Part shown: piece by piece, positions 8,621 to 17,274 of the stretch
Layout: each line of letters begins with the position of its first letter
How positions within the stretch are numbered: position 1 is the first letter of the stretch
DNA from: Granulicella sibirica
GTDB taxonomy: Bacteria > Acidobacteriota > Terriglobia > Terriglobales > Acidobacteriaceae
Direction of reading: 5' to 3'
DNA: 64,000 nucleotides
Assembly: GCF_004115155.1 (NCBI RefSeq)
Contig: NZ_RDSM01000002.1
Coordinates: forward strand, 124,001-188,000
Position numbers and translations under genes: made by a program
Notes under the pieces: model-generated
The model's input: the letters and a program-made list of their open reading frames with translations, nothing else
The model's database searches: none
Told to the model about the DNA's origin: nothing

Positions 8621-10261
8621 TTGAAATTCGCCCGTTTTGGCTGTGCCGCAGCGGTTCTGCTTTCGTTCTGGTCGATCGCGGCCGCCTCACAGGAGATGCC
8701 GCGGCTGGAAAAACGCGATGGCCGGTATGCGCTTGTCGTCGACGGTAAACCTTTCCTCGTACTCGGCGCGCAGATCAACAATTCAAGCTCCTGGGCGTCC
8801 ACGCTGCCCGACGTCTGGCCCGCGCTTCACGATCTGCATGTGAACACGGTTGAAGCCCCCGTGTACTGGGAGTTGATGGAACCCGAGCCGGGCAAGTTCG
8901 ACTTTTCGAACGTCGATCTGCTGGTCAATCAGGCGCGCGAGAACCAGATGCATCTCGTTGTGTTGTGGTTCGGGACGTGGAAGAACGGACAGAATCACTA
9001 TGTTCCGGAGTGGATCAAGACCGATCCGAAGAAGTATCCGCGCGAGGAAACGGCTTACGGGAAGCTGCTCGATGTCATGTCACCGCACTCGACGACAACC
9101 ATGGAAGCGGACAAGCACGCCTTCGCAATGCTGATGCGCCACCTGAATGAGATCGATGGGGACCGGCACACGGTCATCATGATCCAGGTCGAGAATGAGT
9201 CCGGTTCGGTCGGATCGGTACGCGACTTTTCGCCAGCGGCCCAGAAGCTTTTCGTTGGGAATGTGCCCGCGTCCTTCGCCGGCGCGCTCCATAAGAAGGA
9301 CGGCACGTGGTCGCAGGTATTCGGTGCGGATGCGGATGAGAGCTTCGCTGCATATGCGGCTGCTCACTACATCGGCGAGATAGCGGCGGCGGGCAAGGCT
9401 GAATATCCTTTGCCGATGTATTGCAATGTCTGGGTCACGTATCCGGTTCATGCGCTCGAGAATCGCGACCGCGCGAGTGCAGGGCAGGAGTATCCGAGCG
9501 GCGGACCTCAGCAGCAGAATATCGACATCTGGAAAGCTGCCGCGCCCGCGATCGATGTGCTTGCGCCTGACTTTTACTCAGACGATGTCTCCTTCTTTCG
9601 GAGCGTAGTCTCGGCCTACCATCGCCCGGACAACCCGCTCTTCGTCCCCGAAACGGGGAGGACAAAGAACTTCGGCCGGTACTTCTTCTATGCGCTCGGA
9701 CATGGAGCCATCGGCTTCTCGCCCTTTGGCGTGGACTACACGAGTTGGTCTACAACGAAGCACGAGATGCCCGACTATCTCTCCGAGAACTATGCGCTGG
9801 TCGGTCCGATCCAGCAGCAGATCGCGCAATGGAACCTTGATGGCAAGCTTCAGACCGCGATCGAAGAGCCGGGCACGCAGCGGCAGACGCTGAAGTTCGG
9901 CGACGTCGATGCCATCATCTCGTTCGGCTATCCGCAGCACGATGGCCAGATGCCTCCGGGAACGACGGACACGCATGGGCGCGTGCTGGTCGCGCAGACC
10001 GGACCGCTCGAGTTCGTCGTGACGGGCGTTGATGCCAGTGTGAGCTTTCACTTCGCCAGCGATTACAGCACGGCGCACAATGAGCAGCTCGAGATCCTGA
10101 CTGCGGAAGAGGGTCGATACGAGAACGGGACCTGGACGAGGACGCGCATCTGGAACGGGGATCAGACCGATCGCGGCCTGAACTTCCATTCGGGAACTCA
10201 TCAACTGGTTCGGATTCGCTTCCATGCGTTACCCTTGACCGACACCGAGATCAAGAAGTAA
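8621..10261 (+). CDS. Glycoside hydrolase family 35-type beta-galactosidase (DUF5597-like C-terminus)
   Basis: Exported beta-galactosidase-like enzyme. After the signal peptide (to about residue 24, AAASQ) comes the GH35/GH42-like barrel opening (DGKPFLVLGAQINNSSSW). Glu193 in QVENES fits the acid/base and Glu344 in VPETGR fits the nucleophile. The C-terminal third resembles the domain often found in alpha/beta-barrel galactosidases of this subgroup. No ATG lies near the signal peptide. I chose TTG at 8621, 7 nt after AAAAGGGAG; a GTG at 8585 is the alternative. The open frame reaching back to 8246 crosses the operator-like repeat and runs antisense into the GH36 gene, so the longer form is unlikely. 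It is followed after 41 bp by the GH42 gene, making a two-gene operon. Confidence 0.88.
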   Translation: MKFARFGCAAAVLLSFWSIAAASQEMPRLEKRDGRYALVVDGKPFLVLGAQINNSSSWASTLPDVWPALHDLHVNTVEAPVYWELMEPEPGKFDFSNVDLLVNQARENQMHLVVLWFGTWKNGQNHYVPEWIKTDPKKYPREETAYGKLLDVMSPHSTTTMEADKHAFAMLMRHLNEIDGDRHTVIMIQVENESGSVGSVRDFSPAAQKLFVGNVPASFAGALHKKDGTWSQVFGADADESFAAYAAAHYIGEIAAAGKAEYPLPMYCNVWVTYPVHALENRDRASAGQEYPSGGPQQQNIDIWKAAAPAIDVLAPDFYSDDVSFFRSVVSAYHRPDNPLFVPETGRTKNFGRYFFYALGHGAIGFSPFGVDYTSWSTTKHEMPDYLSENYALVGPIQQQIAQWNLDGKLQTAIEEPGTQRQTLKFGDVDAIISFGYPQHDGQMPPGTTDTHGRVLVAQTGPLEFVVTGVDASVSFHFASDYSTAHNEQLEILTAEEGRYENGTWTRTRIWNGDQTDRGLNFHSGTHQLVRIRFHALPLTDTEIKK

Positions 10262-10302
10262 GGGTGCCGACAAGGCCCAATCCCAGGAACGACAGGTTGA
10301 CG

Positions 10303-12447
10303 ATGAAACGTTTTCTTAATGCACTCCCTCTGCTTGCCTCTTTCTCGTTCGTTCCGGCTCCGTTTCTCCATGCCCAGGCAGGGAAGCAAGGTACGGCGGC
10401 CCAGGTACCCGGATCCATGAACGACGTACTCTACGGGGCGGCGTACTACCACGAGTACATGCCCTACGAGCGGCTCGATAAAGACATCGCGCTGATGAAG
10501 GATGCGGGCATCACGGTGGTTCGCATGGGCGAGTCGACCTGGAGCCTGTGGGAGCCTCAGGATGGTCATTTCGAATATGCATGGATGGATCGCGTCGTCG
10601 ATGCCATGGGGAAGGCCGGCATCAAGGTCATCATGGGGACGCCGACCTATTCCATCCCGACGTGGATGTATCGGGAGCACCCGGAGGTTCTGGCTCGACC
10701 GCTCGGCGGCGCGCAGACGTTCTACGGTATGCGCCAGAACATGGACACGGATAACCCGACGTTCCGCTTCTATGCGCAGCGCGTGATCCGCAACATGGTC
10801 GAGCATTACAAGAACAATCCGGCGGTAATTGGCTGGCAGATCGATAATGAGACGGCTTCGTATGGGGCGTCGAACCAGGACGTCTTCACCGGGTTCGTCG
10901 ATCACCTGAAGCAGAAGTTTGGTACGACGGATGCGCTTAACAAGGCGTGGTTCCTGAACTACTGGGGCGAGGACGTGAACGGCTGGGAGAACATGCCGCC
11001 GCGCGACGGAACCATCAGCACCGGGTACAAACTGGAGTGGTCGCGCTGGGAGCAGATGCGCGTGACCGACTACCTCGGCTGGCAGGCGAAGCTTGTGCGC
11101 GAGTACCGCCGTCCCGACCAGTTCATTACGCAGGACTATGGCGGCGCGATGCGGCGGAACGTCAACGAGCACGAGGTCAGCAAGGTCGTCGACATCGATG
11201 CCGTCAATCCGTATCACGGCTCTCAGGATCACTTCGACGGACAGAATCAGGCGATGCAGGGTGACTATACGCGATCGCTCAAACACTCCAACTATCTCGT
11301 GACTGAGACGAATGCGCAGACGACCGACTGGACTTCTTCGTATCAGTATCCACCGTACGACGGGCAGCTTCGGCTCGATGTCTATACCCACATGTCGAGC
11401 GGGGCCAACATGGTCGAATACTGGCACTGGGCTTCCATCCACTCGGGCCAGGAGACTTACTGGAAGGGCGTGCTCTCGCACGATCTGGAACCGAACCGGG
11501 CCTACGCGGAAGTATCCAAGACTGCTCATGAGTTGAAGAAGATCGGACCCCATCTCGTCAATCTTAAGAAGACGAACGACGTGGCGATCCTCTACAGCGT
11601 TGACTCCGCGAACGCGATCGACTTTATGCCTTTCGGGCTTGCTCCTGGCACCCAATGGCAGATGGGTAAGCCAGCGGCGGATTACACGACAGTGCTTCAC
11701 CAACTGCACACCGCCCTCTACAACGCCAACGTGGGCACCGACTTCGTCTTCCCGGAAGATGCCGACTTTTCGCGCTACAAGTTGATCGTGATTCCGCCGC
11801 TCTACATCGCGGATGATGCTCTCCTCACCAAGATCTCCGACTACGTCAAAGGCGGAGGACACGTCCTGATGAGCTTCAAGAGCGGCTTCGCCAACGAGAA
11901 CTCGGCGGTCCGCTGGGTGCGTGCGCCCGGACCGCTCCGTGAGGCGGCAGGGTTCAGCTACCAGGAGTTTTCGAACCTTGAGAAACCGCTCGCGCTCAAA
12001 GACGACCCCTTCAAGGTTGGCGATAACAACAAAGTGATGTACTGGGCGGAGTTCCTGAAGCTCGAGCATGCGAAGGCGCTCGCCACCTATGGCCACCCGT
12101 TCTTTGGTCAGTGGCCGGCGATTACGCGGAACCAGTTCGGGTCTGGCTCACTCACCTACGAGGGAACTGTTCTTGATGACAAGCTGCAGGAGAAGGTGGT
12201 CCTCGATACCCTTGCGGATGCTCATCTTCTGGATGAGAGCGAACCGCTTCCCGCTCCTGTACGCGAGAAGAGCGGCATCAACGGCATGGGCAAGACTCTG
12301 CATTACTTCCTCAACTACTCGAGCGACACCCAGCACATGACGTACAAGAGGAAGACGGGCATGGATCTTCTGACCGGTAGGACCATCGCGGCGAACGCGA
12401 CGGTCGATCTGGCTCCATGGGATCTGATCATTGTCGAAGAGCAGTAG
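10303..12447 (+). CDS. Glycoside hydrolase family 42 beta-galactosidase, secreted
   Basis: Beta-galactosidase of family GH42, predicted to act in the periplasm or outside the cell. The signal peptide ends near residue 25 (FLHAQA). The domain order is typical: barrel (GAAYYHEYMPYERLDKDIAL onward), trimerisation domain (about 430-640) and a C-terminal beta domain. Glu183 in QIDNETASYG is the expected acid/base and Glu335 in LVTETNAQ the expected nucleophile. I use the ATG at 10303 rather than 10264 because only this one begins with a signal peptide. It is the second gene of the GH35-GH42 operon and ends 22 bp from the convergent lacI-family gene. With GH2, GH36 and GH35 it gives this locus four enzymes that can attack both anomers of galactose linkages. 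Confidence 0.93.
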   Translation: MKRFLNALPLLASFSFVPAPFLHAQAGKQGTAAQVPGSMNDVLYGAAYYHEYMPYERLDKDIALMKDAGITVVRMGESTWSLWEPQDGHFEYAWMDRVVDAMGKAGIKVIMGTPTYSIPTWMYREHPEVLARPLGGAQTFYGMRQNMDTDNPTFRFYAQRVIRNMVEHYKNNPAVIGWQIDNETASYGASNQDVFTGFVDHLKQKFGTTDALNKAWFLNYWGEDVNGWENMPPRDGTISTGYKLEWSRWEQMRVTDYLGWQAKLVREYRRPDQFITQDYGGAMRRNVNEHEVSKVVDIDAVNPYHGSQDHFDGQNQAMQGDYTRSLKHSNYLVTETNAQTTDWTSSYQYPPYDGQLRLDVYTHMSSGANMVEYWHWASIHSGQETYWKGVLSHDLEPNRAYAEVSKTAHELKKIGPHLVNLKKTNDVAILYSVDSANAIDFMPFGLAPGTQWQMGKPAADYTTVLHQLHTALYNANVGTDFVFPEDADFSRYKLIVIPPLYIADDALLTKISDYVKGGGHVLMSFKSGFANENSAVRWVRAPGPLREAAGFSYQEFSNLEKPLALKDDPFKVGDNNKVMYWAEFLKLEHAKALATYGHPFFGQWPAITRNQFGSGSLTYEGTVLDDKLQEKVVLDTLADAHLLDESEPLPAPVREKSGINGMGKTLHYFLNYSSDTQHMTYKRKTGMDLLTGRTIAANATVDLAPWDLIIVEEQ

Positions 12448-12469
12448 TGGCAGGTGCGGCTGCGTTTCG

Positions 12470-13531
12470 CTAAGACACCTGGGGTACCGGCCGACTCAGC
12501 TTCGGGCTGCGGAGTTTCTTGACCTGAGGTACTGGTCCTGTCGATTTACGCTCCACGAACGTCGGGCTAATGAAGTGCTGCTCCCCGGCTGTAGGCTTCT
12601 GTCCCGCCGCCCCCTGCGTCTTGAGGAGCGAATGAATCGCTGCTTCCGCGATGCTGGTATGTGGGAGCCGGACGGTCGTCAGCGCCGGGGTGGTGTAGGC
12701 GCTGAGCTGGATATCGTCAAAGCCGATGATGGAGATATCCTGCGGCACGCGCAGCCCTCGCTCGGCGATGGCTCCGAGCGCGCCAATCGCGGTGAGATCG
12801 TTTGAGGTCAGCACAGCTGTCGGCATGGTCTTCGAGTCGAGTATCCGGCACATCGCCTTGTAGCCACCGTCCGGGCGATGATTGCCCTCCTGCACCAGAT
12901 CCGGGTTCGCCTGCAGGTGGTCGCGGGCGCTGCTGTCGGCAAAAGCCCGGTAACGCGTCCGGGCGGATGTGAGGCTGAGCGGCCCGCTGATGAAGGCGAT
13001 CCGTTTGTGCCCGAGTTTGACCAGATGGCTCATGGCCATCTCGACGCCCGCCGAGTAATCGATATGGACGCAGCTGATGCCCGGAGCAGGCTCGCCGGTG
13101 TCGAGGAAGACGACCGGAATGTGCTTCTTCCGGAAGAACTCGATCAGATGATCGTCCATCTCGGAGGTCATGATGGCCACGCCGTCGACCTTGCGTTCGA
13201 GCATGCGGGTGACGCACTTCATGGTTCGTTCCGGATCGTAATTCGTGTTGGCGATCAGGATCTCTTTGCCGCTGCCGACGGCGATGTCCTCGAACGCCTT
13301 AACCAGTTCGGGGAAAAACGGATTCGTGATCTCGGAGATGATGAGCCCAAGGAGATTGCTTCGGCCCGAACCGAGCGCACGGGCGTTGGTATTTGGAAAG
13401 AAGTTCAGAGCACCAATCGCTAAGTGAACGCGGGCCGCTGTCTCGGGGCTGACCTTCGCGGAACCGTTGATCGTGCGGGAGACGGTTGCGGTGGAGACAT
13501 TCGCCCGGCTCGCGACGGCTTTGATGTTCAT
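12470..13531 (-). CDS. LacI-family transcriptional regulator
   Basis: DNA-binding regulator of sugar genes. The N-terminal helix-turn-helix is standard (KAVASRANVSTATVSRTING), followed by the hinge and a periplasmic-binding-protein-like core (GLIISEITNPFFPELVKAFE, FLDTGEPAPGISCVHIDYSA, IIGFDDIQLSAYTTPALTTV) that would sense a sugar or sugar phosphate. The frame stays open 81 codons upstream, but the ATG at 13531 starts exactly at the usual LacI N-terminus and has GGAAGG 6 nt before it. The resulting 353 residues match the family. It converges on the GH42 gene and is divergent from the HAD phosphatase gene. It is the natural candidate for binding the palindromes at 3463 and 3598, though these are 10 kb away. 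Confidence 0.92.
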   Translation of the reverse strand: MNIKAVASRANVSTATVSRTINGSAKVSPETAARVHLAIGALNFFPNTNARALGSGRSNLLGLIISEITNPFFPELVKAFEDIAVGSGKEILIANTNYDPERTMKCVTRMLERKVDGVAIMTSEMDDHLIEFFRKKHIPVVFLDTGEPAPGISCVHIDYSAGVEMAMSHLVKLGHKRIAFISGPLSLTSARTRYRAFADSSARDHLQANPDLVQEGNHRPDGGYKAMCRILDSKTMPTAVLTSNDLTAIGALGAIAERGLRVPQDISIIGFDDIQLSAYTTPALTTVRLPHTSIAEAAIHSLLKTQGAAGQKPTAGEQHFISPTFVERKSTGPVPQVKKLRSPKLSRPVPQVS

Positions 13532-13796
13532 GAAGAACCTTCCATCCCAATCGACTTCGTCCGGAAGCGTCCCTTCGTTCCCTGGAGCCAAACCGGACCT
13601 GACATTCTTTGACAACCTGAAAGGCAGAGAGCTGTTTCGAGCAGTCAGTATAGCGACGGGAATTTCTTTCGTCACCGAACTTTTTGCGAAAACAGCTCCA
13701 AGGTGTGTGAAGTGCCGAGGAACATCAACCATATCCGAGAAGAAAGCGCGCTCGTCCCGCCGCTTTCGAGGCAAGGTGGCCTGATACCCTCATTCT

Positions 13797-14522
13797 ATGA
13801 ACTCGCGTGTGGCGGAGACCAAATCCGGGATCGAAATCGAGATATCCGTCGCGGGAGTACTGTTTGACATGGACGGGGTTCTCGTAAGCTCAACGCTCGG
13901 CGATGAGCGTTGCTGGACTCGCTGGGCGTCACATCATGGTCTGAGCGATACGTTCGATCTGCGCGGGACGCATGGGCGGCGAGCCGTCGATACCATTCTG
14001 GAATATCTCCCGAACCTCACCCCCGAAGAAACTGCGAGGCACCTCGCGCAACTCGAGGCGTCTTCCGCGGAAGAGCAGTCCGGAGTGGTCGCATATCCAG
14101 GGGCAAGCGCCTTGCTCGCCTCGATACCGCCGGGCCGTTGGACCATCGTCACCTCAGCGTCCGAGAGGACGATGCGCAGCCGCCTTTCGGCCGTTGGCAT
14201 TACGCCTCCCGCGCAAACGGTGGGGGCGGACAGGATCAGCAAGGGCAAGCCGCATCCAGAGGGATACCTCATGGGAGCCGCGCTTCTCGGCCAACGGCCT
14301 GAGGAATGCCTTGTTATCGAGGATGCGCCCGCTGGGATTCGTGCCGGCAAGACGGCAGGATGCCGCGTTCTCGCCGTAGCTTCGTCCCACAGCCTGGACG
14401 AACTGCAGGGCGCGGATTGGATCGTCGCTTCGATCGATCAGATCGGACTTGCGGTGAATACCCACACGGACGCTCTGAAGCTGAGATTTCCGGTGCTGAA
14501 GAGCAAGACCGAGAGCGCTTAG
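13797..14522 (+). CDS. HAD-superfamily sugar phosphatase / beta-phosphoglucomutase-like hydrolase
   Basis: Small HAD hydrolase that probably dephosphorylates or isomerises a sugar phosphate. Motif I is DMDGV near residue 24 (both nucleophilic Asp residues present), motif II lies in IVTSAS, motif III Lys is in SKGKPHP and motif IV acids are in VIEDAPAG. The helical cap between motifs I and II is of the beta-phosphoglucomutase/DOG-phosphatase type. No clear ribosome-binding site precedes the ATG, so the true start could be a few codons different or the transcript leaderless. It is divergent from lacI with a 265-bp shared region. Its place in the galactoside locus suggests a role in sugar-phosphate salvage, which is inference. 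Confidence 0.85.
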   Translation: MNSRVAETKSGIEIEISVAGVLFDMDGVLVSSTLGDERCWTRWASHHGLSDTFDLRGTHGRRAVDTILEYLPNLTPEETARHLAQLEASSAEEQSGVVAYPGASALLASIPPGRWTIVTSASERTMRSRLSAVGITPPAQTVGADRISKGKPHPEGYLMGAALLGQRPEECLVIEDAPAGIRAGKTAGCRVLAVASSHSLDELQGADWIVASIDQIGLAVNTHTDALKLRFPVLKSKTESA

Positions 14523-14614
14523 AGGCTGCTCCGCACCGTTTCATCGGCATCCATTTCTCTTCCTCTTCAATTCGAAGAGCGGCTCAGGATTTAGTTCCGG
14601 TGTCCGGGCAGCAG

Positions 14615-15319
14615 TCATCTGACTCTGCCGGGATGCAGAGGAGGACGAGTGCCGGTGCGATGCTGCAGAGGGACGACGGTGGGAGCGGGAAACACAAATC
14701 CGATCGGAAGCAAAGTAGTCGTGATCCCAAGGGCTATATTGCCTCCGCTCTTCAGGAAGCCTGTTGCACCTGAGCTCTTGAAGTCTGTGCTGCCGTCGAA
14801 GTTTTTCTTCGCAAATGGCAGCGCCAGGAAAAACTTCGATGACTCCCCTGGCCGAATTGCAGTCTGAAACTCTATCTCAGGATTCTGCCCATTGAAGCTG
14901 CTGTAGGGTTCGGGAAGGCCCGAGTCGATTGAGGACGGGGACGCCTGACCGAGCCCGTCCAGACGATAATCCACCTCGACATACGCGCTCATGGGAGGGT
15001 AGAGGACGACCGTGAAGACAGTAGCCACACTATTCGAGTCGTTCGTCAGCCGGTAGTAGAAAGAGTAGAGGCCCGTCTCTGTGGACTGGACCACTCTGCG
15101 CTGAAGCTCTCCAAAAAGGGTAAGACCTCCCGAGAGGTCGGGATAGTCGATGCTCAGCGACTCGGCGAAGATCGGCTCATCAAAGGTCTCTGCCAATGGA
15201 ATGACGTCATCGTACACAACGGTCCCATTCAGCTCAGGATGCTTCGCCGACGTGGTCCCTTGTGGGGTGACACTGTTGCCGGCGACGTCGGGGGTGCCGC
15301 TTAAGTTGAGGATTGGCAT
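14615..15319 (-). CDS. Hypothetical protein, beta-rich, orphan within the tRNA-Lys scar region
   Basis: I do not recognise this 234-residue product. It has no signal peptide. It is rich in Ser, Thr, Gly and alternating hydrophobic residues (TGLYSFYYRLTNDSNS, TVVLYPPMSAYVEVDYRLDG), suggesting a beta-sandwich of a secreted or surface protein whose N-terminal signal is absent. The last 20 residues (RTGTRPPLHPGRVR) look out of character and could be read-through past an original end. The ATG at 15319 has only a weak upstream AGG. It lies between intact core genes and broken integrase and permease pieces, so it may be cargo or a fragment left by an integrated element. Confidence 0.5.
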   Translation of the reverse strand: MPILNLSGTPDVAGNSVTPQGTTSAKHPELNGTVVYDDVIPLAETFDEPIFAESLSIDYPDLSGGLTLFGELQRRVVQSTETGLYSFYYRLTNDSNSVATVFTVVLYPPMSAYVEVDYRLDGLGQASPSSIDSGLPEPYSSFNGQNPEIEFQTAIRPGESSKFFLALPFAKKNFDGSTDFKSSGATGFLKSGGNIALGITTTLLPIGFVFPAPTVVPLQHRTGTRPPLHPGRVR

Positions 15320-15465
15320 GATCTAGCCTGCTGTCGATTTCGATGTGTCGATGCGGGCAGAAGACTAACAGATCAAATTGTCTTGTAAAGGGTTTTCCTG
15401 CGCCGGGCCTGACCTGGGGCGATGACCATACGGACGAATAAGCCTGGCAAATCGCCACGGTTTCC

Positions 15466-15612
15466 TTATTCCGCACGGAGAGCGACGACTGGATCGATGT
15501 GGGCTTCCCGAAGGAAGCGGTCCCCTGGCGAAGACCGTCTTGAGGCGGGACATTCGTGGCGTAAAGCGCGGGCAGCAGGCCGAAGAGGGCGCGGAGACGC
15601 ACGACGCCGCGA
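15466..15612 (-). pseudogene. Fragment of an FtsX/MacB-type (ADOP-like) ABC permease C-terminus
   Basis: Two reading frames carry pieces typical of the end of acidobacterial MacB/ADOP-type permeases: one encodes RALFGLLPALYATN, the other ends REAHIDPVVALRAE followed by a stop at 15466, which is the usual final motif of these proteins. The pieces are out of frame with each other and have no start, so this is debris rather than a gene. It directly abuts the integrase fragment, implying a recombination junction near 15610. The family call rests on short motifs only. Confidence 0.4.
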
Positions 15613-16085
15613 AGTGGGGTGTTTTCGTCTTTGTGACAATGTAGCGCCACTCGGCCGCGTCCAGATCGATGTCTTTCCATTGGCCTTTCCGCAGCTCTCC
15701 AGGCCGCACGAAGAGCAAGGGTGCCAAGCGTAGTGCGCAACGGACCGAGGGGGAGTCGTCGTATCCGCCCATGGCTCCAACCCAATTTGGAGAGTTCCGC
15801 ACAAATCACTCTCGGGCGACCAATTCGAAACTGTTCTGCGCCCGTTCGGATTTTGCGGACTTGGAGGCTTTCCGATTGGCGCTCGGGTCTGACCCGTTTG
15901 CTAGCAGCTTGCGAGCATCGTCCCGCCGACTCCGGGCTTCCTTCAACCCCACAGCCGGATAGACCCCTAACGATAGGCGCTTTTCCTTACCAGGGATCCG
16001 GTACTTCAGTCGCCACCACTTGCCCCCAGCAGGGGGCAACTTCCAGGTAAAGGCCGCCGCCGTCGAAAGAGTCTCCGCGTCTTAT
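15613..16085 (-). pseudogene. Broken P4-type tyrosine integrase next to tRNA-Lys
   Basis: Remnant of a site-specific recombinase. The N-terminal arm-binding domain is read as DGGGLYLEV, then after a one-base frameshift near 16030 as AGGKWWRLKYR and EKRLSLGVYPAVGLKEARSR, stopping at 15806. Just after the stop the catalytic domain begins abruptly (LAPLLFVRPGELRKGQWKDI, with the first catalytic Arg) and breaks off at KTKTPH. The core-binding domain and the rest of the catalytic domain, including the His-x-x-Arg box and Tyr, are missing. It reads in the same direction as the tRNA-Lys gene and starts about 50 bp from its 3' end, the normal place for P4-type integrases that use tRNA genes as attachment sites. 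Confidence 0.8.
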
Positions 16086-16136
16086 TGGGGAATTCCGGAG
16101 TACCCGGACGTTATGGGACATCACGGAATGAAGAAA

Positions 16137-16212
16137 TGGTGGACGCGGTAGGGATCGAACCTACGACCAGTCGATTAAGAGTCGAATGCTCTACCAACTG
16201 AGCTACGCGTCC
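16137..16212 (-). tRNA. tRNA-Lys (anticodon CUU)
   Basis: Reading the minus strand gives a complete cloverleaf with a 7-bp acceptor stem (GGACGCG/CGCGTCC), D-stem GCTC/GAGC, anticodon loop CTCTTAA with anticodon CTT, TPsiC arm GTAGG-TTCGATC-CCTAC and an encoded CCA end. The anticodon stem has one mismatch at its outer pair (T27/C43). The 3' end faces the broken integrase, so this gene is the likely attachment site of the lost element. I saw no second copy of the tRNA 3' end in the window. Confidence 0.95.
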
Positions 16213-16329
16213 ATTTTGGTGTGGGGGATTTGCGCCGGGCATACGATCGCCACACGCCTTTGCCACTGAAGATAAGTCTACCACAGGGCCATCGAGGGAA
16301 ACCCCCGCCGGCCCTATGATTAGGTCGGT

Positions 16330-17184
16330 TTAGCCTACAAAATCGACGTGAGCGCGATGCGGGATGATGCCGCGGTCGTAGCCCATATCAAGTAGCTTGC
16401 GGATCGCTTCGCGGCCGTCATCGCCATAGTTCAACGTGCGCTCGTTCACATACATGCCGACAAACCGGTTCGCGGTTGCCGTATCGAGTTCGCGAGCGAA
16501 CTGCATCGCGTATTCGAGTGCCTGGTCGCGATTGTCGAGTGCGTGCTGGATGCTGTCGCGGAGAGCGTTCGTCGTGATCTCCAGCGCCTCCTTGCCCAGA
16601 GAGCGCCGGATGGCATTGCCGCCGAGCGGAAGGGGAAGGCCGGTCTGCTCACGCCACCACACGCCGAGGTCCAGGAGCTTTACAAGGCCGTCGTTAGCGT
16701 AGGTGAGCTGGCCCTCGTGGATGATGAGGCCGGCATCGAACTCGCCCGAAACAACCGCTGGGATGATCTTGTCGAACGGGACGACAACCGTCTCGAACTC
16801 CGGGTAATAAAGCTTCAGCGCGAGGTAGGCGGTGGTCAGGGTTCCGGGAACGGCGATGCGTGTCTTCTTGACATCTTCGAGGGTGAAGCGCCGCGTGGCG
16901 ACGATCATCGGGCCGTAGGTCTCGCCGACACTTCCGCCGCAGGACATCAGCGTGTAGTTGTCCTGCAAGTAGGGATACGCGTGGAAGGAAATAGCGGTGA
17001 CATCGTAGAAGGCCTCGTTGATGGCCTTATGGTTGAGGGTTTCGATGTCGGTGAGCACATGAGTGAACTTGTAGCCGGGAACGCGAATCTTGTTGGTGGC
17101 GAGTCCGTAAAACATGAAGGCGTCATCGGAGTCGGGGCTGTGAGCAATGCTGATCTCGTGAACGGAGGTACTTGCGGTAGTCAT
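16330..17184 (-). CDS. mqnD: 1,4-dihydroxy-6-naphthoate synthase (menaquinone, futalosine pathway)
   Basis: Catalyses the conversion of cyclic dehypoxanthinyl futalosine to 1,4-dihydroxy-6-naphthoate in the futalosine route to menaquinone. The 284-residue cytosolic protein has the MqnD hallmarks: AHSPDSDDAFMFYG at the N-terminus, TDIETLNHKA, the substrate-pocket stretch GSVGETYGPMIVA, AGLIIHEGQLTY and PLPLGGNAIRRSLG. The ATG at 17184 has AGGA 9 nt upstream. No other mqn gene is in the window. It is followed upstream on the same strand by bioY (90-bp gap), but a shared transcript is not obvious. MqnA is a relative, but the conserved stretches fit MqnD better. Confidence 0.9.
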   Translation of the reverse strand: MTTASTSVHEISIAHSPDSDDAFMFYGLATNKIRVPGYKFTHVLTDIETLNHKAINEAFYDVTAISFHAYPYLQDNYTLMSCGGSVGETYGPMIVATRRFTLEDVKKTRIAVPGTLTTAYLALKLYYPEFETVVVPFDKIIPAVVSGEFDAGLIIHEGQLTYANDGLVKLLDLGVWWREQTGLPLPLGGNAIRRSLGKEALEITTNALRDSIQHALDNRDQALEYAMQFARELDTATANRFVGMYVNERTLNYGDDGREAIRKLLDMGYDRGIIPHRAHVDFVG

Positions 17185-17274
17185 GGTGAAAAGGGTCCTT
17201 CGGAAATCGTGAAGACGAGGGGTAACCTGCGGAGAAAAGGTGCAAGCGCCGTATCGGTCTGTTGTTTATAGGAG

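Noticed and set aside
10201..12096. A 631-codon open frame on the minus strand
   Set aside because: It is antisense to the GH42 gene, and its translation is Arg/His/Val-rich without motifs.
17185..17274. A biotin- or cobalamin-type riboswitch near bioY
   Set aside because: No conserved riboswitch boxes were recognised in the short gaps around bioY, and no BirA-type operator was seen.
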